From contig JANXCS010000009.1 of the NCBI GenBank assembly GCA_025060105.1, positions 1 to 64,000 on the forward strand: a stretch of 64,000 nt of DNA, read 5' to 3'. Positions 42,506 to 51,795 of this stretch are shown in pieces. The position numbers and the translations under genes are program-made. The notes beneath the pieces were generated by a model. The model was given only the letters and a program-made list of their open reading frames with translations, did no database searches and was not told the origin of the DNA. The stretch comes from Pseudothermotoga sp. Lineage in GTDB: Bacteria > Thermotogota > Thermotogae > Thermotogales > DSM-5069. How positions within the stretch are numbered: position 1 is the first letter of the stretch; each line of letters opens with the position of its first letter.

Positions 42506-43719
42506 AAACCGATGTACTCGTGATAGGTGCGGGAGCCGCTGGCATGGGTGCTGCGATCGCTGCAGCAAAGAGGGGATTGAACGTTGTCATCGCCGAGCGT
42601 GACGAGATCACTGGTGGTATTCTCAATCAATGCATTCACAACGGCTTTGGCCTTCATTATTTCAGAGAGGAACTCACGGGACCAGAATACGCAGAACGTT
42701 TTCGCGAACAACTCGAAAAACTCAGTGACCGAATCAAAGTGTTCACAGACTGTCACGTGCTGAAATTGGGTGAAGATAGAAAAGCCTTGCTCGTCTCACC
42801 GAAAGGCATTTTAGAACTTGAAGCAAAAGCTGTTGTGTACACATCTGGAGCACGTGAAAGACCATTCGGTTCACTCATGATTCCTGGAGACAGGCCCTCT
42901 GGCATCTTCACGGCGGGCGTCGCACAACGTCTCATGAACATAGACAACAGAAAAGTGGGACACAGGGCTTTGATCGTTGGATCCGGTGACATTGGGATGA
43001 TCATGGCACGAAGGTTGACCTTGGAAGGAACCGAAGTGGTGGCGGTCGTGGAGAGGTTGCCCTATCCGGGAGGGCTTTTGAGAAACGTTATACAATGCTT
43101 GAAAGATTTCAACATACCGCTGTACCTTTCAAGTACAGTTATAGAAGTCAAAGGAAGGGAGAGACTCGAAGAAGTTGTGATCGCGAACGTGGATGAGCAA
43201 TTTAAACCCATCCCAGGTACTGAACGGAGCTTCAAGGTGGACACACTGATCCTTTCGGTGGGGTTGATACCACAAGTGGAGATGCTCGATGGTCTAGTTC
43301 AAACGGATAGAAGAACCAAAGGTGTGGCATGTTCAAACATTGGTCAGTCCTCCAGAGAATGGATATTCGCAGCTGGCAACTGCACGGCCATTTTTGATCT
43401 GGTCGATTACGTTACGAAAGAAGGCGAGCGTGCCGGCGAGTATGCCTCACGTTACGCCATGGGAGAACGCTTTTCACAGAACGTTCCGATCTCACCAGGT
43501 GAGAACGTCATGCTGACCTTTCCCAATTTCTACAACGCTGTCGATGATCTCACACTTTATGTCAGATGCAAAAAACCTATGGAAAAAGCCATGTTGAAAG
43601 TTGGTAACTTTGAAAAAATCTTTGAAGATCTGATACCCAGTGAGATGATCGTGGCCAAAATCCCGAATCAAAAGCTCTCTGGCTTGGACCGAATCGTCGT
43701 CGAACTGAAGGAGGTGTGA
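42502..43719 (+). CDS. FAD/NAD(P)-binding oxidoreductase partner of the GlpA-like enzyme
   Basis: 405 residues. Two dinucleotide folds: TDVLVIGAGAAGMGAAIAAA at the N-terminus (FAD) and HRALIVGSGDIGMIMARRL at about residue 155 (NAD(P)H). ILNQCIHNGFG and EWIFAAGNCTAIFDLVDYV are conserved-looking. The architecture is that of a thioredoxin-reductase-like flavoprotein, replacing GlpB of enteric GlpABC. It probably accepts electrons from the GlpA-like protein. Its start overlaps the preceding stop (ATGA). Confidence 0.85.
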   Translation: MKTDVLVIGAGAAGMGAAIAAAKRGLNVVIAERDEITGGILNQCIHNGFGLHYFREELTGPEYAERFREQLEKLSDRIKVFTDCHVLKLGEDRKALLVSPKGILELEAKAVVYTSGARERPFGSLMIPGDRPSGIFTAGVAQRLMNIDNRKVGHRALIVGSGDIGMIMARRLTLEGTEVVAVVERLPYPGGLLRNVIQCLKDFNIPLYLSSTVIEVKGRERLEEVVIANVDEQFKPIPGTERSFKVDTLILSVGLIPQVEMLDGLVQTDRRTKGVACSNIGQSSREWIFAAGNCTAIFDLVDYVTKEGERAGEYASRYAMGERFSQNVPISPGENVMLTFPNFYNAVDDLTLYVRCKKPMEKAMLKVGNFEKIFEDLIPSEMIVAKIPNQKLSGLDRIVVELKEV

Positions 43720-43721
43720 AA

Positions 43722-44090
43722 ATGGAAAAGATCGTGTGCGTCCTTTGTCCGATGGGCTGTAAGATAAAGTACAATGCAGTCGATGGAAAGATAATCTCGC
43801 TCGAAGGTAATCGTTGCCCCAGGGGAGTTTCTTATCTCGAGGATGAGTTGAGGGAGCCAAAAAGGATCGTTCCAACGAGCGTTAGAGTCATTAACGGTGA
43901 GATGCCCTTGGTTTCTGTGAAAACATCCAAGCCCATACCGCGCAGACTCATCTCGCAGTTTATGCAGACGGTGAAGAACGTTAAAGTAGAAGCTCCGGTC
44001 AGAGTCGGCGATGTGATAATCAAGAACGTTTTGGAAACCGGTGCAGATGTGATCGCCACCAGGACTGTGAAGAGGGTTAACTCAGCTTAA
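43722..44090 (+). CDS. DUF1667 protein, possible small redox subunit
   Basis: 122 residues. The N-terminus VCVLCPMGCKIKY plus a later RCPRG gives four cysteines in a CxxCxxxC...C pattern suited to an Fe-S cluster, as in molybdopterin-enzyme N-termini. DUF1667 proteins are regularly found behind GlpA-like dehydrogenases, so it is probably the third subunit of the complex. The start is ATG 43722 with AGGAGGTG upstream; GTG 43716 is inside that site. Its 3' end overlaps the convergent glpP gene by nine bases. Confidence 0.85.
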   Translation: MEKIVCVLCPMGCKIKYNAVDGKIISLEGNRCPRGVSYLEDELREPKRIVPTSVRVINGEMPLVSVKTSKPIPRRLISQFMQTVKNVKVEAPVRVGDVIIKNVLETGADVIATRTVKRVNSA

Positions 44091-44654
44091 TCTCAAATTC
44101 CACAGACTTTCCTCACTCGTTGAAACGGCCACCGCTCCCTTCTTCAGTGCTTCCATCACGTGAGCGACAGTCTTGATCAACCCACCAGTGATCACCGGTA
44201 TACTCGTTTCCTTGCTGATCTGCTCGATCAAGTCTGGTATCAAACCCGGAAGCACCTCTATGTAGTCCGGACGATGCGTCTTGATCTGCGCTATGCCCGT
44301 GAGGAGTGATTGCGAATCGAGAAGAAAGATCCTTTGTATAGGTACCAAACCTATCTTTTTGGCCACATCCACCAAATTTCCCTTCGTCGTTATGATGCCA
44401 TCCGCCATGACTTCAGCTTTCAAATATTCAACTGCACTCTCATCTTTACCGAGTCCCTTCACCAAGTCTAGGTGCACGAACACACTCTTTCCACATTCAT
44501 GAAGATATTCAACCAAGCGTTTCAGATCGAGCAGATCTCCGTACAGTAAAAACACCGAGGTAGCCAGACTTTCCGCTGCGCATCGCAACTTTTCCTCGTT
44601 CCTGATCGCTGGAACTACTGGATGGGCGAAATATCTACTACCACTGTTTTTCAT
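44082..44654 (-). CDS. glpP: Glycerol-3-phosphate-responsive antiterminator
   Basis: 190 residues, normal GlpP length. A TIM-barrel-like protein: [18 protein letters not shown] at the N-terminus, [48 protein letters not shown], and the phosphate-site [11 protein letters not shown] near the C-terminus. In Bacillus, GlpP bound to glycerol-3-phosphate acts on leader RNA of glp operons to prevent termination. Here two matching leaders lie at 40997-41053 and 46171-46225. ATG 44654 overlaps the glpK stop (ATGA), so regulator and kinase are made together, giving positive feedback. Confidence 0.92.
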   Translation of the reverse strand: MKNSGSRYFAHPVVPAIRNEEKLRCAAESLATSVFLLYGDLLDLKRLVEYLHECGKSVFVHLDLVKGLGKDESAVEYLKAEVMADGIITTKGNLVDVAKKIGLVPIQRIFLLDSQSLLTGIAQIKTHRPDYIEVLPGLIPDLIEQISKETSIPVITGGLIKTVAHVMEALKKGAVAVSTSEESLWNLRLS

Positions 44655-46144
44655 GCCTCTAACCACCTTCTCGATCTTTCAACGGCCTTTTTCCAACCTT
44701 TGTAGAGTCTTTGCCTTTTTTCCTCGTCCATATTTGGAACGAATTTTCTATCCAGCTGCCACTGAGATTCTATCTGATCCAAACTGTCCCAATATCCGAC
44801 GGCCAAACCTGCCAGGTACGCTGCACCCAACGCGGTCGTCTCGTTGATCTTCGGTCTTTCGACAGGCACGTTCAGTATGTCAGCTTGAAATTGCATCAAA
44901 AAATTGTTCTTCGAGGCGCCACCATCTACACGGAGGGATTTCAACTGTTTTTGGCACTCTTTACACATCACCTCTATCACATCCCTGGTTTGATAAGCGA
45001 TGGACTCGAGCACAGCCCTCACGATGTGTTCCTTCCTTGATCCACGAGTTAAACCAAGGATCGCGCCCCGAGCGTACATATCCCAATAAGGAGCCCCAAG
45101 CCCAACGAAAGCAGGAACGATGTAGACACCCGCTGAGTCTGGAACACTGAACGCAATCTGTTCCGTTTCTGCAGCATTTTCGATCATTCTGAGCTCATCT
45201 CTCAACCATTGTATAGCCGCACCCGCGATGAAAACACTTCCCTCCAAAGCGTACGAGACTGCATCATTCAGCTTCCAAGCGATGGTGGTGAGCAGGCCAG
45301 ATTCAGATGGTACCGGTTTTTCACCAACATTCATGAGTATGAAACAACCTGTGCCATAGGTGTTTTTGACCATGCCAGGGTGTACACACATCTGTCCAAA
45401 CAGAGCAGCTTGCTGATCTCCGACATCCGCAGATATGGCTATTTCAACCCCGAAAATATCTTTTTCGGTGTATCCGTACACGAAGCTTGAGGGCAACACT
45501 TCAGGTAAAACCGAGCGAGGCACGCCGAAGATTTCCAAAAGTTCCTCGTCCCACGTGAGTGTGTTTATGTTGAACAGCATCGTTCTGGATGCGTTCGACA
45601 CGTCCGTTGCATGCACTCTTCCACCCGTGAGGTTCCAGATGAGCCAGCTATCGACTGTACCGAAAGCGATCTCGCCTTTCTTCGCTTTCTCAAAAACACC
45701 AGGCACATTTTGAAGGATCCATTGAAGCTTCGTTGCGGAGAAGTATGCATCCACGACTAGTCCCGTTTTACTCTTTATCGTGCTCTCAAGACCCCTCACT
45801 TTGAGTTGATCACAGAGCTCTGCAGTCCTTCTGCACTGCCAAACTATGGCGTTGTAAACCGGTTTCCCTGTTCTCTTATCCCACACGATCGTGGTTTCTC
45901 TCTGATTCGTGATGCCTATGGCGGCGATCTGGTTCGGTTCAATGTTCGTCATACGCAACAGTTTTCTTGCAACACTCAGTTGAGATTCGAGTATATCGTA
46001 TGGATCGTGTTCGACCCATCCGGGTTTAGGATAGATCTGGGCGAATTCTTGGTTCACCATACCAACCACGTCACCGTTTGAATCGAAGAGTATCGCACGC
46101 GAACTCGTTGTGCCTTGATCGAGCGCCAAAATGTAGCGTTGCAT
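44651..46144 (-). CDS. glpK: Glycerol kinase
   Basis: 497 residues, standard length. The FGGY kinase motifs are clear: [18 protein letters not shown] at the N-terminus, [22 protein letters not shown], the signature-like [19 protein letters not shown] and [12 protein letters not shown]. It phosphorylates glycerol to glycerol-3-phosphate, the substrate of the GlpA-like enzyme and effector of GlpP. It is preceded by a leader terminator (46171-46203) and followed, overlapping, by glpP. No glycerol facilitator gene (glpF) is in view. Confidence 0.96.
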   Translation of the reverse strand: MQRYILALDQGTTSSRAILFDSNGDVVGMVNQEFAQIYPKPGWVEHDPYDILESQLSVARKLLRMTNIEPNQIAAIGITNQRETTIVWDKRTGKPVYNAIVWQCRRTAELCDQLKVRGLESTIKSKTGLVVDAYFSATKLQWILQNVPGVFEKAKKGEIAFGTVDSWLIWNLTGGRVHATDVSNASRTMLFNINTLTWDEELLEIFGVPRSVLPEVLPSSFVYGYTEKDIFGVEIAISADVGDQQAALFGQMCVHPGMVKNTYGTGCFILMNVGEKPVPSESGLLTTIAWKLNDAVSYALEGSVFIAGAAIQWLRDELRMIENAAETEQIAFSVPDSAGVYIVPAFVGLGAPYWDMYARGAILGLTRGSRKEHIVRAVLESIAYQTRDVIEVMCKECQKQLKSLRVDGGASKNNFLMQFQADILNVPVERPKINETTALGAAYLAGLAVGYWDSLDQIESQWQLDRKFVPNMDEEKRQRLYKGWKKAVERSRRWLEA

Positions 46145-46170
46145 CGTCTACACACCCCCATCGATAAATC

Positions 46171-46225
46171 AAAAAAGACCACACCCCAAAGGGGCATGGT
46201 CTTCTCTCCTCTTCTCCGCCACACC
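46171..46225 (-). promoter_or_regulatory. Transcription attenuator leader of glpK-glpP
   Basis: Minus strand, 5' to 3': GGTGTGG (46225-46219), a purine-rich stretch (CGGAGAAGAGGAGAGAAGA), then a terminator with left arm AAGACCATGCCCC (46203-46191), loop TTT, right arm GGGGTGTGGTCTT (46187-46175) and a run of six T. The 5' GGTGTGG can pair with CCATGCC (46199-46193), displacing the identical heptamer of the right arm. The layout is the same as in the leader at 40997-41053. Confidence 0.85.
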
Positions 46226-46231
46226 GTTTTT

Positions 46232-46242
46232 ATTTTATAACA
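46232..46242 (-). promoter_or_regulatory. Extended -10 promoter of glpK-glpP
   Basis: Minus strand TGT-TATAAAAT (46242-46232). No good -35 is seen; the extended -10 should compensate. Predicted start about 46227, so the message would begin one or two bases before GGTGTGG. It lies between the stop of the upstream methyltransferase gene and the leader. Confidence 0.6.
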
Positions 46243-46251
46243 TGAGCCGTG

Positions 46252-46812
46252 CTAAATGAACATCCTCGTCCTTCGTCTGTAGTTCAGATACTCTTCACCG
46301 AACTCTTCCATGAGTTTTTTCTCTTCAACGAGCGCACGATGAACGAACGCGATCGCAGGAAATACGAATATAAAAATAGAGGAAGGTACATGCTGAAAGA
46401 CGATAGCTAAGCCGAGGAATGAAATGATCTCACCTGTGTAACTGGGATGTCTGATATATCTGTAGATGCCTTTATAAACGAGCTTTCTCTCTTTCGCAAC
46501 CACTATATCCGCTGAGAAATTCTTACCGAGTGTGAGGATCGCGATGAACCTGAGAATCACCCCAAAACAAAGCACGATCGTTCCAAGAATTTGGTAAAAG
46601 CCAAACTCCCTGCTACGCCACGTGTTTCTGAAACTTTCCGGAGAGATAGCCAAGATGACCCCAAGTGAGATGAGCACAGTCATGATGAATTTACTCTTCT
46701 TGTCCAGAACTTTGTGATACTCGTTTCTCTTGAGAACAAGAACATAAAAATCCATGATCCACCAGGCAAAAACTATCAACCAAAACGCCAGTTTCATCCA
46801 AACATTCCTCAC
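46252..46812 (-). CDS. Isoprenylcysteine carboxyl methyltransferase (ICMT)-family membrane protein
   Basis: 186 residues with five hydrophobic segments (about 5-25, 45-60, 75-95, 135-165). The C-terminal half has the ICMT/PEMT-like SAM-binding pattern GIYRYIRHPSYTGEIISFLG and EEYLNYRRRTRMFI. Bacterial members have mostly unknown substrates, probably small lipophilic molecules in the membrane. GTG start 46812 overlaps the preceding stop (GTGA), so it is co-transcribed with the TPR gene. Confidence 0.85.
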   Translation of the reverse strand: MRNVWMKLAFWLIVFAWWIMDFYVLVLKRNEYHKVLDKKSKFIMTVLISLGVILAISPESFRNTWRSREFGFYQILGTIVLCFGVILRFIAILTLGKNFSADIVVAKERKLVYKGIYRYIRHPSYTGEIISFLGLAIVFQHVPSSIFIFVFPAIAFVHRALVEEKKLMEEFGEEYLNYRRRTRMFI

Positions 46813-47552
46813 ATTCTTTCAAGATATTCGAGTGCTTCTTTCACATTTTCTTCGTGCGCCTTAATGAACAATTGGTGTGGCTTGGTCGATAAAACTTTCA
46901 AAAACATCTTCCTCGCTTCCTCTTTGTGCCCAAACTTCAAATGATAAATGCCCAAATACAAGTACACTCCAGAATAATCTGGGATATACTCGGTAGCCTT
47001 CTCAAGATAAAATCTCGCTTTTTTGTGATCGTTGAAAGGCCAAGGTGGGCTCATGTATCTGATCCCAAAACCCATCAGTGCTAGACCCAAATAGAGTGGT
47101 TCGTCCAAAAGATCGACGGCTTTCTGCATGTGATGATCGAAATCCTTCAACATAGAAAGCTTTCGAAAAACGTCCACATGTTCCATGAGTCTTGAAATGG
47201 CTAAGGCGTACAGATAATGAGCTTTCCCAACGTTGACGTCCATCGATAGGATTTCTTTTATAATTTTCAAAGACGTTTCGAGATGTTTCTTCTTTTCTTT
47301 CGCATCGCTCGAGAGCATCGCACGCTCGATCAATGCCTCAGCCAACAGCAATTTGTGTTCGATACCATCTGCTTTTTCTTTCAAGACGACTTCCTGCAGC
47401 TCATCTATCAATCGTTCTATCGTTTCGACATCCTGCAGGCTCCTTGCCGTTGAAAAGCGATACCAATATTCTTTTTGGTCTGAAACCTGAGAAAGAACGG
47501 TAATGTTCGACACGAGCATCATGAACACAAGAAGAAAGAATTTAAGCATCAT
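46809..47552 (-). CDS. Exported TPR-repeat protein
   Basis: 247 residues. A hydrophobic signal peptide covers residues about 1-22. TPR-like helical pairs run from about 60 to 240, best seen in AHYLYALAISRLMEH and SGVYLYLGIYHLKFGHKEEA. Probably an extracytoplasmic protein-interaction scaffold; no catalytic motif. ATG 47552 (or 47549) follows GAGGTG. Confidence 0.75.
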   Translation of the reverse strand: MMLKFFLLVFMMLVSNITVLSQVSDQKEYWYRFSTARSLQDVETIERLIDELQEVVLKEKADGIEHKLLLAEALIERAMLSSDAKEKKKHLETSLKIIKEILSMDVNVGKAHYLYALAISRLMEHVDVFRKLSMLKDFDHHMQKAVDLLDEPLYLGLALMGFGIRYMSPPWPFNDHKKARFYLEKATEYIPDYSGVYLYLGIYHLKFGHKEEARKMFLKVLSTKPHQLFIKAHEENVKEALEYLERM

Positions 47553-47859
47553 GGCACCTCATCCCAATCGAAGCTCCAGTCTATTTGAAATGTTATCATA
47601 CATTTCTTTATTCCAATCCTATAATTTTTGCATTCTGTACTATGATCGCCGTTGTTAGGTAATGAAACTTTCCTGGAAGATGCCACTACCGGAAGGAAGA
47701 TGGAAAATTGAAACACGAATTTGGATTTCGAGTCGTTCAGATCAAGTTAGGTTTCATTTCCCTTCGCCAAAAGTAACGAAGTTCGCACCTTTCATCCATG
47801 AAGGGTCAGTATAATAGAGTTGGAGTTTTGGAGATCCTCTTTCACAGGGAGTGTTAGAA
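47553..47859. other. Divergent intergenic region, TPR gene / PhoU-like gene
   Basis: About 300 bases with no gene. A TATAAT box at 47810-47815 is placed to serve the PhoU-like gene, with no clear -35. A short dyad, TTCAT-CC-ATGAA, lies just upstream near 47791-47802 and could be an operator. Nothing else recognised. Confidence 0.45.
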
Positions 47860-48510
47860 ATGAGTTGGATTGTGGGTAAAAAGGAACAAGAGATCGTCAA
47901 TCTCGTGCGAGAACATCTCAACAGAATCAGTGAAACGCTGGCCAGTTTGACCGATCTGCTCGAAGCTTACCTTTCTCAACAGTTCGAGCGCATCGGTGAG
48001 CTGGCCGAAGAGGTCCGAAGGTTGGAACACGAAGCCGATATCGTTAGGAGACAAGTTGAGAACATCATGTACGGTGGGGCGTTTTTACCAAATTTCAGAG
48101 GTGATCTACTCGGAATCATCGAGGCGGCAGACAAGGTGGCGAACAAAGCCGAATACGTTGCTGACGTGCTCGAGATCGAAAGACCTTACATTCCACTATC
48201 TCTACACGCCGATATCAGAAGATTGCTTGACATGAGTGTGGAAACATACAACGCTTTGAAAGCATCCATAAATTATCTCTTCGAAGATTTGGATCAAGTC
48301 GTTGGTTATGTCAAGAAAACGGAGGAGAGAGAACACGATGTGGATGGTATCGAGAGAAGTTTGTTGAGACAGATTTTTGCAATATCCGACATTTCTCACG
48401 GCCAGAAGATGCACTTGAAGGATTTGGTGAGGAGCATCGCGGACATCGCAGACAGGGCCGAAGACTGCTCCGACAGAGTCCAGATCGTGTCGCTCAAGAG
48501 GAGGGTATAA
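47860..48510 (+). CDS. DUF47 / PhoU-like protein
   Basis: 216 residues, all helical. It has the PhoU/DUF47 pattern of acidic metal-binding helices, for example EEVRRLEHEADIVRRQVEN and EEREHDVDGIERSLLRQIF. DUF47 proteins usually accompany low-affinity Pit phosphate transporters, but none is adjacent here. The start is ATG 47860, with an AGGGAG site nine bases upstream; GTG 47851 is less likely. First gene of a series with mazG, the foldase, mtnA and further genes, with one- to few-base gaps. Confidence 0.85.
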   Translation: MSWIVGKKEQEIVNLVREHLNRISETLASLTDLLEAYLSQQFERIGELAEEVRRLEHEADIVRRQVENIMYGGAFLPNFRGDLLGIIEAADKVANKAEYVADVLEIERPYIPLSLHADIRRLLDMSVETYNALKASINYLFEDLDQVVGYVKKTEEREHDVDGIERSLLRQIFAISDISHGQKMHLKDLVRSIADIADRAEDCSDRVQIVSLKRRV

Positions 48511-48511
48511 C

Positions 48512-49282
48512 TTGGAAAAAATCTGTGAGGAATTTGAAAGACTCGTTCAGATCATGGAGACACTCCGTTCTGAACGTGGATGTGAGTGGGACCGTAGCCA
48601 AACCCATGATTCTTTGAAACCCTACATGGTCGAAGAAGCCTACGAACTTCTCGACGCCATCGATGAGAAGAACGACACAAAAATGATGGAAGAACTCGGA
48701 GACGTTTTACTGCAAGTGATCTTTCATTCCCAGATAGCTAAAGAACGGAACGCGTTCGATGTGCTAGATGTGCTACGAACTTTGAATGAAAAGCTCATCA
48801 GACGTCATCCACACGTTTTTGGTGAAAGTCCAGGTTACTCTTATGAACAATGGGAGAGGATCAAATCTCAAGAAAAAGGTTCAACGAAAACTTCAGCCAT
48901 CGGCGAGTTGAACAAAGCTTTGCCAGCATTGAGCCTTGCCAGAAGGATACAAGAAAACGCTGCGGCAGTTGGTTTCGATTGGCCCGATGTGTCTGGTGCC
49001 TTGGAAAAGGTCAAAGAAGAAGTCAAGGAACTGGAAGAAGCGTTGCAAAACGGTGATTCAAAGTGTGTGGAGGAAGAGCTTGGAGATCTACTGTTCGCGG
49101 TGGTAAACATTGCAAGGTTTTCCAACGTTGATCCCGAGGTAGCGTTGCGCAAAGCTACTGAGAAATTCGCCTCTAGGTTTAAAATGGTTGAAAATTTTGC
49201 GAAAGAACGCGGGCTCGAGTTGAACAAGATGACTTTGGAACAACTCGACGCTCTGTGGGAAGAAGCGAAGGGAGGAGAGTGA
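48512..49282 (+). CDS. mazG: Nucleoside triphosphate pyrophosphohydrolase
   Basis: 256 residues with two MazG domains. Domain one (about 10-110) has CEWDRSQTHDSLKPYMVEEA and MEELGDVLLQVIFH; domain two (about 135-250) has VKEEVKELEEAL and VEEELGDLLFAVVNIARF. The EExxD-type acidic helices bind Mg2+. It hydrolyses NTPs to NMP and pyrophosphate, cleaning the pool. TTG start with AGGAGGG upstream. Confidence 0.92.
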   Translation: MEKICEEFERLVQIMETLRSERGCEWDRSQTHDSLKPYMVEEAYELLDAIDEKNDTKMMEELGDVLLQVIFHSQIAKERNAFDVLDVLRTLNEKLIRRHPHVFGESPGYSYEQWERIKSQEKGSTKTSAIGELNKALPALSLARRIQENAAAVGFDWPDVSGALEKVKEEVKELEEALQNGDSKCVEEELGDLLFAVVNIARFSNVDPEVALRKATEKFASRFKMVENFAKERGLELNKMTLEQLDALWEEAKGGE

Positions 49283-49283
49283 A

Positions 49284-50312
49284 GTGAGAAAACTGTTCAT
49301 AGCGGTCATGGTGTTGTTGAGTCTGGTCATCTTCGCCCAAGAGACGTCAAAAACGTTGGTGGCTGAGGTCAACGGTAGACCAGTCACGCAAGAAGAACTC
49401 GACAGGGAAGCGAACTTGAACAGATTGCTACTGCAACTACAGTCGATCGATGAGAGATTCTACGAAGTACTCACCACCACACCAGAAGGTCTCGCACTGA
49501 TACAGCGTTACAAAAGAGAAGTGCTCAACAACTTGATCGATCAAATTCTGATAGTTCAAATCGGTGAGAAGATGAATGTCAGTGTATCTAAAGACACGAT
49601 AGAGAAAATGGTCTCCGACGAGTTGAACAAGACACTCTCTCAGTACAACATGACTGAGAGCGATCTGGATTGGTATCTCAAAACGGCCAATCTAGGAGAC
49701 CTCGAGACCTTCAAAAACAGATTGAGATGGATCTTCAAAGTTCAACAAACACTTCAACAGATCCAACAAAAAGTGACCGCCAACGCGACGGTTACGGACG
49801 AGGAAGTGAAGAAATTCTACGAAGAGAACAAAGAGTTCTTTGCCGTAGAAGAGTCCGCAAAATTGTTGAGAATCATCGTTGAAACGCAGGAACAAGCGAA
49901 CAAGGTGCTGGAGAGATTGAGAACTGGGGAAGATTTTTCCAAGATCGCCAGCGAAGTTTCTATCGATCCGTTGACGAAGGGTAAAGCCGGGGACCTTGGA
50001 TGGGTCGAACGGTACAGCGGTTTACTCGCTCAGGAAGTCGAGGAAAAAATATTCGCGACTCCAACTGGTGCGATACTTGGCCCGATGAAGACGAGTGGCG
50101 GTTGGGAGATATACCGCATCCTTGAGAAACGACCCAAAGGTTATAAATCACTCGAAGAAGTTTCCACGGACATAAGGAACTATCTATCACAATCGAAAGC
50201 GAACGAACTTTGGCAGAGATGGATTCAAGAAGAATTTTTGAAGTTCAAGCAGACCAGCGATATAAAGATCTATTTGTTGACTGAACAACAAGGGGGAACT
50301 CAACAGCGATGA
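49284..50312 (+). CDS. Peptidyl-prolyl isomerase/foldase, SurA/PrsA type, exported
   Basis: 342 residues. Signal peptide about 1-18 (LSLVIFAQ). A SurA-N-like helical region (about 25-185) begins VAEVNGRPVTQEELDREA. The parvulin domain (about 200-300) has AKLLRIIVETQEQAN, GEDFSKIASEVSIDP, AGDLGWVERYSG and GAILGPMKTSGGWEIYRI. A C-terminal helix completes the family layout. It helps fold proteins outside the cytoplasmic membrane. GTG start one base after mazG; the stop overlaps mtnA (ATGA). Confidence 0.9.
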   Translation: MRKLFIAVMVLLSLVIFAQETSKTLVAEVNGRPVTQEELDREANLNRLLLQLQSIDERFYEVLTTTPEGLALIQRYKREVLNNLIDQILIVQIGEKMNVSVSKDTIEKMVSDELNKTLSQYNMTESDLDWYLKTANLGDLETFKNRLRWIFKVQQTLQQIQQKVTANATVTDEEVKKFYEENKEFFAVEESAKLLRIIVETQEQANKVLERLRTGEDFSKIASEVSIDPLTKGKAGDLGWVERYSGLLAQEVEEKIFATPTGAILGPMKTSGGWEIYRILEKRPKGYKSLEEVSTDIRNYLSQSKANELWQRWIQEEFLKFKQTSDIKIYLLTEQQGGTQQR

Positions 50313-51352
50313 CACTCAAGACAATAACGATGCATTGGACTGGAGATTCGCTCATACTGATCGATCAAAGAAAGCTTCCCCACGTCGTTGAAAACGTTGT
50401 GTGCAGAACCTTCGAGGAAGTTGCTCAGGCAATCAAAGAGATGGTCGTCCGCGGCGCACCAGCCATAGGCGCCGCGGCGGCTTTCGGTTACGTGCTCGGT
50501 GCCAAGCAGTTTTCTCAGCTGAAAGGTGAGAAGCTGTTGCAAGCTATGCGTACGGTTCACGATACCATCGCTGGTACGCGGCCGACAGCCGTGAACCTCT
50601 TCTGGGCACTCAAAAGGATGCACGAAAAATTCTTGTCGTATCAAAACGGAGATTTCATAACCGTGCTCGAAAAAGAAGCTTTGAAGATTGCACAAGAAGA
50701 CATAGAGACTAACAAGGCCATAGGCAGACACGGTCAAACTCTCTTGAAGGATGGCGATAAGGTTTTGACACATTGTAATGCTGGAGCCTTGGCGACCGTC
50801 GATTACGGTACAGCACTCGGTATCATACGCTCTGCCGTGGAAAACGGCAAAAAATTGACGGTGTACGTCGATGAAACGAGACCTTACTTGCAAGGAGCGC
50901 GCCTCACGGCTTGGGAAATGGTCCAGCTCGGTGTGGAAACGATCCTGATCTGTGACAACATGGCTGGTTGGGTGATGAAACAAGGTAAAATCGATGCGGT
51001 CATAGTCGGTGCTGACAGAATCGCTTCTAACGGCGACGTGGCAAACAAGATAGGTACTTACACACTCGCAGTGCTTGCGAACAGACATGGTATACCGTTC
51101 TACGTAGCTGCACCAACTTCGACGATAGATCTGAGCATCAAAGATGGTTCGCAGATACCGATTGAAGAACGCTCTCACACGGAAGTGACTCATGTTGCTG
51201 GTTTGCGAATAGCCGCTGAAGGTGTGAAAGTGTACAACCCTGCTTTCGATGTGACCGAGCACGAACTAGTCAGTGCAATAATCACCGAAAAAGGTATCGT
51301 GCGACCTCCTTACGAAGTGAACTTGAAGAAAATCATGGGGGTTGAAGCTTGA
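50309..51352 (+). CDS. mtnA: Methylthioribose-1-phosphate isomerase
   Basis: 347 residues. VVRGAPAIGAAAAFGYVLG at the N-terminus, the catalytic Cys in LTHCNAGALATVDYGTALG and the catalytic Asp in VIVGADRIASNGDVANKIGT are intact. It isomerises 5-methylthioribose-1-phosphate to the ribulose form in methionine salvage, or acts on the 5-deoxyribose equivalent. No other salvage gene is adjacent. The start overlaps the previous stop; the stop overlaps the next start. Confidence 0.94.
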   Translation: MTLKTITMHWTGDSLILIDQRKLPHVVENVVCRTFEEVAQAIKEMVVRGAPAIGAAAAFGYVLGAKQFSQLKGEKLLQAMRTVHDTIAGTRPTAVNLFWALKRMHEKFLSYQNGDFITVLEKEALKIAQEDIETNKAIGRHGQTLLKDGDKVLTHCNAGALATVDYGTALGIIRSAVENGKKLTVYVDETRPYLQGARLTAWEMVQLGVETILICDNMAGWVMKQGKIDAVIVGADRIASNGDVANKIGTYTLAVLANRHGIPFYVAAPTSTIDLSIKDGSQIPIEERSHTEVTHVAGLRIAAEGVKVYNPAFDVTEHELVSAIITEKGIVRPPYEVNLKKIMGVEA

Positions 51353-51795
51353 GGATAAATCCATTGGAAGATGGCAACATGAAGAGTCATCATGTAAAAA
51401 ACAAAAAGATCGTTAAAAGCAAACTCTCCGTTCGGGCGAGCGGTGAGGGTGGTTTTCTCGATGTGCTCGAAGAAATCGAAGAAGAAACCTACAATCAGTT
51501 GCTCGAAAAAGCCATAAAAACTGTTGTGGATAGGGGTAACGAGCTGATTCGATCCCCGACTCAAGAAAATTTCAAAAAGTATCGCGAGAGCATCAAGCAG
51601 TTCATCCAATTGGTTGAAAAGAAACTCTACAAAATTGAGAAGAACGCGGGAGTGGACCTGCACGTTGTGGCGAATCAAATCGACGAAAAATTGAACGAAA
51701 TAGCCTTTACCTTGCTTCAAGCCGAGAACGGTGCGATAAAATTGTCGGCAAAGATCGAAGAGATCTATGGTTTGTTGATAAATATCTACAGGTGA
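51349..51795 (+). CDS. YaaR/DUF327 family protein
   Basis: 148 residues, helical after a basic N-terminus. Family-like segments: GGFLDVLEEIEEETYNQLLE and IKQFIQLVEKKLYKIEKNAG. It is followed by holB and ricT, the same order as yaaR-holB-yaaT in Firmicutes, which supports the assignment. TTG start overlapping the mtnA stop, with a GGGGG site upstream. The molecular function is unknown. Confidence 0.82.
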   Translation: MRINPLEDGNMKSHHVKNKKIVKSKLSVRASGEGGFLDVLEEIEEETYNQLLEKAIKTVVDRGNELIRSPTQENFKKYRESIKQFIQLVEKKLYKIEKNAGVDLHVVANQIDEKLNEIAFTLLQAENGAIKLSAKIEEIYGLLINIYR

